From the NCBI GenBank assembly GCA_036186865.1, contig AP025048.1, forward strand, positions 32,414,852 through 32,478,851: a stretch of 64,000 nucleotides of DNA. The letters run 5' to 3'. The notes beneath the pieces were generated by a model. The model was not told where the DNA came from and did no database searches. It was given only the letters and a program-made list of their open reading frames with translations. The stretch's first letter is position 1; each line of letters opens with the position of its first letter. The stretch comes from Eustoma russellianum (lineage: Eukaryota; Streptophyta; Magnoliopsida; Gentianales; Gentianaceae). A program made the position numbers and the translations under genes. Positions 57,769-64,000 of the stretch are shown here, in pieces.

Positions 57769-58486
57769 TATATCCGTTTGTTTATATATGTATATATGTG
57801 TATATGTATATATGTATATGGACATATGTGTATATATATGTATATATACACATACAAACATATAGTGACACACGTATATACGTATATGCATACATACATA
57901 TGTGTGTTATTGGCATTGGGAAATTGTTTAAAATTTGACATGATTGCTAGGTAAACAATAATATGTCCCAGGAAAACGACATGACATTGATAAGGGAAAT
58001 GAATAAATAAGCATGTAGGACTGTTAAATCGAGCCCATCCAACGTGACGTAGATGTTGTGGAAGGATTTAGTTTGCGATTTAATATTTAGTATATATGTA
58101 TATATACACATACAAACATATAGTGACACACGTATGTACGTATATGCATACATACATATGTGTGTTATTGGCATTGGGAAATTGTTTAAAATTTGACATG
58201 ATTGCTAGGTAAACAATAATATGTCCCAGGAAAACGACATGACATTGATAAGGGAAATGAATAAATAAGCATGTAGGACTGTTAAATCGAACCCAGCCAA
58301 CGTGACGTAGATGTTGTGGAAGGATTTAGTTTGCGATTTAATATTTAGTATATTATTTCCATCCAAAAATATATTGTCACAAGTTGACTTTAATATACTT
58401 CATTTGTTCCAAAAAAAACTACGATAATATTATGATTTTTACAATATTTTTAAAAAAGAAGATATATATGTTTTTAATATGGGAGT
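57769..58486. repeat. 258-bp tandem duplication (about 57836-58352) and flanks
   Basis: Two near-identical direct copies with a 258-bp period; ACACATACAAACATATAGTG occurs at 57848 and 58106, and GTTTGCGATTTAATATTTAG ends both. They differ at only a few bases (GTATATACG/GTATGTACG, GAGCCCATCC/GAACCCAGCC). No gene. 57775-57850 is a TA/TG microsatellite. 58353-58486 shows nothing recognised. Confidence 0.92.
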
Positions 58487-58502
58487 GAGAGGAGAATATT
58501 TG

Positions 58503-58805
58503 GAGGAAAAGGCGAAATCTCTCACCCTTGGTTCTTACCGTTCCAGTCCCAAGGAGCATTTGTGTTCGCCCTTGGGGCTCTTACCGCTCGAGTCTCAAGT
58601 AGCATTTTGGAGTATGTAAATTAGTAGCTCATCGGCCTTCTGGGTTGGGTGAGATCTTACGCAGTGATGTGTGACTCCTGCAAACTAGGCATTCAGTCTA
58701 GCACCAGTGGAACACCCACAGTGTGCGTGTTACTGAAATTGAACTCTTGACCTCTTGAAGCAAATCAAAACCTGAATACCAGCTGGACTATGTCATAGAA
58801 GCATC
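58503..58805 (-). mobile_element. tRNA-derived SINE
   Basis: 303 bp flanked by a perfect 16-bp target duplication GAGAGGAGAATATTTG (58487-58502 and 58806-58821). On the minus strand the 5' end has TAGTCCAGCTGGT (58778-58790), like a polymerase III A box, and GGTCAAGAGTTCAATTTC (58735-58752), like a B box, at normal spacing. The 3' end is CTTTTCCTC, with no long A-tail. Long target duplication plus internal promoter is the standard picture of a SINE; family is not assigned. Confidence 0.8.
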
Positions 58806-58821
58806 GAGAGGAGAATATTTG

Positions 58822-59101
58822 AACATGTGCTGTAGAGAAGTCGCCCGTACAAATTTGGTGTTGCATTTCCTCTCAACATCCAGCATCGAAATTAAACTAC
58901 ACGTTGTAAACACACACATTCTTTACAAACATGACGATGTCAATATCATGAACGTACATCACTGGATATATAGTGACCACTTTCATGTGATATGTCTCTT
59001 AATCAAAACCAAGTGCTTCACCAACCACGTTTGCTCTTTGCTAGGAGCATTTTCTTTGTTGGTTGCTCCTCCACACGTGACGGAAGCAGAGGCGGAAAAT
59101 C
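58822..59101 (+). promoter_or_regulatory. Presumed promoter and 5' UTR of the sugar-transporter-like exon
   Basis: GGATATATAG at about 58964-58973 is a candidate TATA box, 130 bp before the ATG. CACGTG in ACACGTGAC (59074-59079), a G-box/ABA-response-like core, lies 23 bp before the ATG, probably in the leader. An overlapping open frame (58819-59109) has no known domain. Confidence 0.35.
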
Positions 59102-59227
59102 ATGGATGAAGAGCTTCTTCTGCGCCAGTCTAGTAGCCGGAGCGGTGGTGCCGCCACTAAGCTCACGTTTACGGTGGTTTTCAGCAGCTTGATGGGTGTT
59201 TTTGGCTCTTTCGCCTTTGGATGTGCG
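59102..59227 (+). CDS. First exon of an ERD6-like sugar transporter (partial gene)
   Basis: ATG at 59102 opens 42 codons: an N-terminal tail with an acidic-dileucine motif (MDEELLLRQSSS, the EELLL type used for vacuolar-membrane sorting) and the start of the first membrane helix (TFTVVFSSLMGVFGSFAFGC). This matches the N-terminus of ERD6-like monosaccharide transporters of the major facilitator superfamily, whose first exon also ends around FGCA. GCG|GTAAGT at 59227/59228 is a strong splice donor in phase 0, followed by a T-run. The next exon (VGYSS-like) is not found before the window edge: the downstream DNA is MITE, LINE and copia. Either intron 1 is very long or the gene is truncated. Confidence 0.65.
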
Positions 59228-60171
59228 GTAAGTTTTTTTTTTTTTTTTTTGGATGTGCTGTAAATATCAAGATATGTAATTACATTTAACGCTAGACTAA
59301 ATTTGAATCGAGATTTGCGGTAAATTCCCTTTTTTTTTGTGAAAGAAAGTAAATTCTTTTTGGATGAAGAGGACAATTTTTTTTAGTCATCTTCTATTCT
59401 TTTATACGACTTTTAACAAAGTGGATTCAGCTATGAATTGAGAAGTGATATACCTCATCTCTACAACAACAAAGGTTAAAGTTTAGAGACGATAAGAGTG
59501 AGACAAACAATACATCCATCGTAAAAGATAGAAATTTCGTTTCGACTAAGACTCCGGTTCTATATGTACGGATATACTTCATATGTTCAATTGCTATTTT
59601 AGTTTAAACATAATTCAAAAGAAATAAGACATGATTCAAGTTAAACTACGACTATTGCTTTTAAATGGAAACGATATATGATATATGAAATGATATCAAT
59701 AATTGATTTAGAACACAGGACATCCAATATAAGAAGTAACTTTATTCACTTCAAAAATCAAGAGCTCCAAATTTTCCGTCCGTGTTTTCTGCCAGTTTCT
59801 TTTTCTTTTTCATTTTGAGCAGAATAATACCCCATAGACGCAAAAGAAAATTTATTTACCGTTTTTTAAAAAATATTGTTCTAGTTTACTTTTAAAATAA
59901 TATTTTTAATCATTATTATTATTATAATCATATTTAGTTAATTGATATAAGATAGAGAAATTATTTAAATGTTAAATTAAGGGTAGCATAGAAACTTTGA
60001 CTACTAATATATTTTTTTAAAAAAAATAAAAAATATTTTTTTAAATAAATCCAAACATAAAATAGGAAAATACTTTTGAAACGTAACAAATAATTTTTCT
60101 TTTAATGCAGCTACATGTGTTTTGAGCATTTAGTTCGGAAAGATTATGTATTTTTCTCTCTCTATTTGGGC
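59228..60171. other. Intron 1 or intergenic sequence
   Basis: Starts GTAAGTTTTTTT. AT-rich, no coding motif, no repeat recognised. Reads as ordinary plant intron or spacer. Confidence 0.5.
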
Positions 60172-60180
60172 GGATGAACC

Positions 60181-60364
60181 GGGTTGGGATCTCCTAACCA
60201 CACTTTTCTCACCTCCTTTGTGACCACGCGACACGTGACAGCAAAGAGGGGTGGTGAGGCTACACGCCGGTGACCCTCATCTAGCCTCACCACTCCCCCT
60301 TACTGCCACGTGTCGCGCAGTCACGCGTCACCGCACCCTATTTTTGGTGAGGGGATCTTATCCC
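60181..60364. mobile_element. Foldback MITE, MULE-like
   Basis: 184 bp, GGGTTGGGATCTCC to GGGGATCTTATCCC, flanked by a 9-bp direct repeat GGATGAACC (60172-60180 and 60365-60373). Almost the whole element is an inverted repeat: CGCGACACGTGACAGCAAAG on the left pairs with the complement of TACTGCCACGTGTCGCGCAG on the right, and GTGGTGAGGCTA with TAGCCTCACCAC. A 9-bp duplication suggests mobilisation by a Mutator-like transposase. Both arms carry CACGTG (60232-60237, 60307-60312). No coding capacity. Confidence 0.85.
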
Positions 60365-60424
60365 GGATGAACCTACCAATATGAAGGAAGGAATGCAGAC
60401 GAGGATGCAACTGCAAGTACGTAA

Positions 60425-61200
60425 TTTTTTTCTGGTTAAAATACAAATGGTATTAAAAAGAGAAAATTAAAGCAGGTGAGGATGGCCTTAATCGGTAAAG
60501 CCAACAGGCTAACTTACTACATGACTATCATAACAAACAACGCATAAAGAGAATACAAAACAGACAGGCAATAGACTAGTTTACTATATGCCTCTCAGAT
60601 GTGGATACAATCGATGCATAACTCTTAATAAATGAGTGTGTATTCTACAAATAATATCCTTAGATACAAAAGGCAATTTCTAAAAAAATTTTATGTTCTT
60701 CCGTATCAAATATGGTAAACTATAGCTGTCAGCCCAATTTTGACAGCCCATGCCAACAAGAAATGGTATTATGTCATGGCAGGAAACCTGCCAAGAGCTG
60801 CCAACCAAAGAGCAAAACAGTGTTTGGCCGTAAGAGCACAGTCCCAAATCAACTTGTTCTAGGTCACTGCAGTAACTTTGCTCCTAAAGTAGTTATATGC
60901 CAAATGAGGTTTCAAACCCCCATCTATTACCCAGGAGGCCAAGACAGATTTTGTAGCAGACAAAGATCCTTCCTTAGCCAGAATATGATCTCTGATATCC
61001 AATAGTTTTTACGAAGAGGTGAGTCAGCCTCGTGCCTCACCTTGGTCCATGATTTGGCATACATTGTGTATCTGTTTGCGTTGCTAAAATTTAGTGTCTT
61101 CACGATCACTAACTTTACATGACTTACCTGGCCAATTTCATACTACTTAGAGGCAATACTACTCGTTACATTATGAATTAAAGGGAATTGAGTTACAGCT
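60425..61200 (-). mobile_element. LINE 3' fragment, zf-RVT region
   Basis: On the minus strand: WISEIRDHILAKEGSLSA-like pieces (about 61000), SWVIDGG, then NKLIWDCALTAKHCFALWLA and ALGRFPA (60780-60870), the zf-RVT pattern of plant LINE ORF2, followed by broken pieces such as IGLTAIVYHI. The T-run at 60425-60431 on the plus strand is the short A-tail. Several stops. The upstream part is cut by the copia LTR at 61206 and probably continues beyond the window. Confidence 0.75.
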
Positions 61201-61205
61201 AAAGT

Positions 61206-61676
61206 TGTAACATCCCTGTTGAACGAGGCCTCTCTTATGATCTCCAGTACATCCATAATCTAAGGGAGTTAAGAGAAGTATATTACCCAGTAAATAAATA
61301 ATAAAAGAGCATCTAGAATAAGGTGCTCTTTATTCGTATCATAACTAGAGATCTTGTAAAACTTATTTCAAACAAGGGCGGCATTTTCGCCAGACGTCCT
61401 TTGCAAATAGTGACATCCTTCCCGCGCCAACTGCATGGGCGGGCTGTCCCTATAGAGAAATACAGTTGGTGCACAACCTAAATTACATAACCACCAAGAG
61501 AATGAATCATCTGTAGTTTTATACAAAGGAATATTTTTCCCACTTAGCCTCAAATGACTGAAGCAGGTGCAATATATACAACAGGAGAAACTGACTGTAC
61601 ACCTAACGGTTATCTCAACGTTCACTGAACATAATAACGGTAATAAAAAATATCCTATAGCTAACTATTTTCTACA
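61206..61676 (-). repeat. 3' LTR of the right-edge copia
   Basis: Right end CTACA at 61676 is fixed by the purine tract. The left end TGTAACATCC at 61206 is chosen because it gives TGTA...TACA ends and 471 bp; other ends are possible. Minus-strand TTGTATATATTGC (about 61569-61581) is a likely TATA box. Confidence 0.6.
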
Positions 61677-63995
61677 CTCCCCCTCAAGCTTGGTGTAGAT
61701 GTTAATGCAACCAAGCTTGGTAGATAATCGTCGGAACACTGGGATAGCAACTGACTTGGTCAAAATATCTGCAACTTGATCCTGAGATGGGATGTATTGT
61801 AGAGAGAGTGTGTTATCCTCAATCTTCTCCTTAATAAAGTGTCTATCAATTTCCACATGCTTAGATTTGTCATGATGCATAGGATTTTCCGCCATGTTTA
61901 TCGCTGATACATTATCACAGAAGACCTGAATATTGATATGCTTGTTGTAACTTAAATCTGATAATACTCGTTTTAACCAAAGGCCTTCACATATACCAAG
62001 TGCCAAAGCCCGTAATTCTGCTTCAGCACTGCTCCTTGAAACAACATTTTGCTTTTTGCTGCGCCATGTTACTAAATTTCCCCACATGTATGTGGCGTAT
62101 CCGGAAGTAGACCGCATATCTCTCTTTGAACCCCCCCAATCTGCATCAGTAAAAACACATATTGATCTCTCCGTTGTTTTCTTAAAAAATAACCCTTGAC
62201 CCGGAGCTCCCTTGAGGTACCTAAGAATTCTCATGACAGCACTCAGATGAAATTCGTTAGGAGAATGCATATATTGACTCACAAAACTCACAGCATAACA
62301 AATATCTGGACGTGTATGTGATAAGTAAATTAGTTTGCCTACCAACCGTTGGTAGCGCAATTTGTCAACCTTTTTTCCAGTTTCTGTCCCAGATGAAGAC
62401 TCATGCATTGCGTCAGTGGTACCTGTGTCATCTTGTATTTTACCAGGTGCTAGTGGTGTGTGAGCAGGCTTACAGCCAACCATACCTGTTTCAATCAATA
62501 AATCCATGACATACTTTCTCTGAGAAATGCATAATCCCTGAGATGTCCTTGCAACCTCCATTCCTAAGAAATACTTTAGAGGTCCAAGATCCTTGAGTTC
62601 AAACTCCTGTGATAACTGTTTTTTGATGCTGGAGATCCCAGCTTCATCATTACCTGTTAATATAATATCATCTACATACACAAGTAAGACAGTGATTAGA
62701 CGTTCCTTGCAGTTAATGAATAACGTGTGATCACTATGAGCCTGCCTAAAACCATATTTCAGCACAACTTTAGTAAACCTCGCAAACCATGCTCTAGGGG
62801 ATTGTTTTAACCCATAAATGGACTTATTTAGTTTGCAAACAAAGGACTGATTTTGTCTAGTTTTGTAACCAGGGGGTATATCCATAAACACAGACTCTTG
62901 CAATTCACCATTAAGAAAAGCGTTCTTTACATCTAGTTGAAGTAATTTCCAATTCAAATTCACAGCTATGGAAAAAATAACTCGTACGGTGTTTAGTTTA
63001 GCAACGGGAGCAAATGTTTCTAGATAGTCTATCCCATATTCTTGAGTAAACCCTTTAGCCACTAGGCGGGCTTTATACCTATTTACTGATCCATCCGAAT
63101 TATACTTAATCGAAAATACCCACTTACAACCAACCGGGTTCTGTGAGGAGTTCTTTCTGACCAGCTTCCATGTATTATTCTTTATTAATGCTGCCATCTC
63201 TTCTTGAACAGCAACGGACCATCGGGGATCCTGTCTAGCCTGCTCAATGTTAGTAGGAATAATCTCCCTGTCTAAGCCAATAGTGAAAGCCTTGAAGTTA
63301 GACCGTAATCTATCATAGGTCATAAATTCTCCTAATGGATGATTAGTAGAGGAGAATTTACAGCTCATTAATCCAAAAAACTTGCGATTATAACCCCGAA
63401 CATTGGTACATTGCCTAGTACCTTTTCTTAGTGCAATTGGCAAGTCGTTTACCTCAAATTCGGCTGAGGGAACGACCTGGTCATGAACAGGAGATATAGA
63501 CTCAAAATGTGATGTTGGTATACTTACCCTGTCTCCGTGATCAGTATGTGATACCTGTTGGTGGTCCTCACTGCTGTGTCGTTGTCTTCTTCGGTACACC
63601 TGCAGCTGTGAAGACTGACCCATGTTATGCACCTCCACAGTTCCTGCCTCAGTGTCTTTTCCATCAACAACACCTGGGGGTTCTTGTGAAGGCCCAAGTG
63701 AAGCTGGTAGTTCCTGCAAGTTAGTCATATTCCTGGGCAAAATACTATTAACAGGAGATCGATCAAGGATATTCAAATATTCAGTTTGCTCAGATGGAAT
63801 TGCTGAAGAGGAATAATATGGTTGAGTCTCAACAAACAAAACATCTAATGACGTATAGACCCTTTTTGTTGTAGGAGAGTAACATTTGTACCCTTTTTGT
63901 GTGTTTGAATATCCCAAGAAAATACATTTTTCTGACTTACAGTCAAGCTTGCTCCTGGTATGTGGTTTGAAGAAACACGTAAGCAAGACATCCAA
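61665..63995 (-). CDS. Copia pol: integrase end, reverse transcriptase, RNase H (5' partial)
   Basis: 776 open codons. In order: integrase C-terminus (KPHTRSKLDCKSEKCIFLGY, about residues 10-30), a Ser/Gln-rich spacer to about 240, RT with VGCKWVFSIKYNSDG, ARLVAKGFTQEYGIDYLE, LLQLDVKNAFLNGEL (about 352) and LLVYVDDIILTGNDE (YVDD about 440), then RNase H with FTDADWGGSKRDMRSTSGY, VVSRSSAEAELRAL, FCDNVSAINMAEN and DQVADILTKSV. All visible catalytic residues are present. The stop lies 12 bp inside the LTR, so the last codons overlap the purine tract. The first Met is not a true start: FGCLAYV, which should come just before, is encoded in a different frame at 63975-63996, so a one-base indel splits integrase near 63970. 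Confidence 0.9.
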   Translation of the reverse strand: MDVLLTCFFKPHTRSKLDCKSEKCIFLGYSNTQKGYKCYSPTTKRVYTSLDVLFVETQPYYSSSAIPSEQTEYLNILDRSPVNSILPRNMTNLQELPASLGPSQEPPGVVDGKDTEAGTVEVHNMGQSSQLQVYRRRQRHSSEDHQQVSHTDHGDRVSIPTSHFESISPVHDQVVPSAEFEVNDLPIALRKGTRQCTNVRGYNRKFFGLMSCKFSSTNHPLGEFMTYDRLRSNFKAFTIGLDREIIPTNIEQARQDPRWSVAVQEEMAALIKNNTWKLVRKNSSQNPVGCKWVFSIKYNSDGSVNRYKARLVAKGFTQEYGIDYLETFAPVAKLNTVRVIFSIAVNLNWKLLQLDVKNAFLNGELQESVFMDIPPGYKTRQNQSFVCKLNKSIYGLKQSPRAWFARFTKVVLKYGFRQAHSDHTLFINCKERLITVLLVYVDDIILTGNDEAGISSIKKQLSQEFELKDLGPLKYFLGMEVARTSQGLCISQRKYVMDLLIETGMVGCKPAHTPLAPGKIQDDTGTTDAMHESSSGTETGKKVDKLRYQRLVGKLIYLSHTRPDICYAVSFVSQYMHSPNEFHLSAVMRILRYLKGAPGQGLFFKKTTERSICVFTDADWGGSKRDMRSTSGYATYMWGNLVTWRSKKQNVVSRSSAEAELRALALGICEGLWLKRVLSDLSYNKHINIQVFCDNVSAINMAENPMHHDKSKHVEIDRHFIKEKIEDNTLSLQYIPSQDQVADILTKSVAIPVFRRLSTKLGCINIYTKLEGECRK

Positions 63996-64000
63996 AGGTC

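Larger units (their letters stand above)
61206..64000 (-). mobile_element. Ty1/copia element, 3' half (continues past window)
   Basis: 3' LTR 61206-61676, purine tract GCTTGAGGGGGAG (61677-61689) and a long pol frame to the window edge. It is the best-preserved coding element in the window. Gag, protease, most of integrase and the 5' LTR lie beyond 64000. It appears inserted in the LINE fragment; AAAGT (61201-61205) would be the target duplication. Confidence 0.9.

Noticed and set aside
58353..58486. Stowaway-like MITE suggested by TACTTCATTTGTTCC.
   Set aside because: No matching inverted end or TA duplication was found.

Overview
The window is nuclear DNA of a flowering plant, most likely a eudicot. 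It is AT-rich, has no operons or dense coding, and is built almost entirely of plant-type retrotransposons: Ty1/copia with initiator-Met tRNA primer sites, Ty3/gypsy, plant L1-like LINEs, a tRNA-derived SINE and a foldback MITE. Only two traces of ordinary host genes are visible, a broken delta-8 sphingolipid desaturase fragment and a first exon resembling ERD6-like sugar transporters. The species cannot be named from the sequence alone.

Layout. 1-1030 is the 3' end of a copia element. 1031-2297 is the tail of a LINE. 2298-12394 is an old minus-strand Ty3/gypsy element with only a gag relic, split by a complete minus-strand copia (4673-10447, target duplication CGACT). 12408-27024 is a degenerate plus-strand copia split inside its integrase by a SIRE-like copia with 2.5-kb LTRs (15116-26031). 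A second SIRE-like element (27510-37103, duplication GTTAA) follows; its 5' LTR has lost about 1.9 kb. 38459-40920 is a solo LTR (duplication CTTTC). 41637-42131 is the desaturase pseudogene. A 0.97-kb block lies on both sides of a minus-strand gypsy element (42141-43117 and 51538-57768), and its right copy is split by a LINE (51891-57144).

After that come a 258-bp tandem duplication, a 303-bp SINE with a 16-bp target duplication, the transporter-like exon (59102-59227), a MULE-like foldback MITE with a 9-bp target duplication, a minus-strand LINE tail, and the 3' half of a minus-strand copia whose pol frame is open for 776 codons to near the window edge.

How it fits together. The elements do not form a pathway; they record nested insertion. 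Host sequence came first, then gypsy and LINE insertions, then copia and SIRE-like insertions into them. Almost every coding region has stops or frameshifts, and several catalytic residues are gone. I see no tRNA or rRNA genes, CRISPR array or clear undescribed coding system. The most interesting signals are structural: repeated palindromes and purine tracts in the SIRE-like elements, a six-copy GGGTATAAA array in the solo LTR, and duplicated flanks without matching target duplications around one gypsy element.
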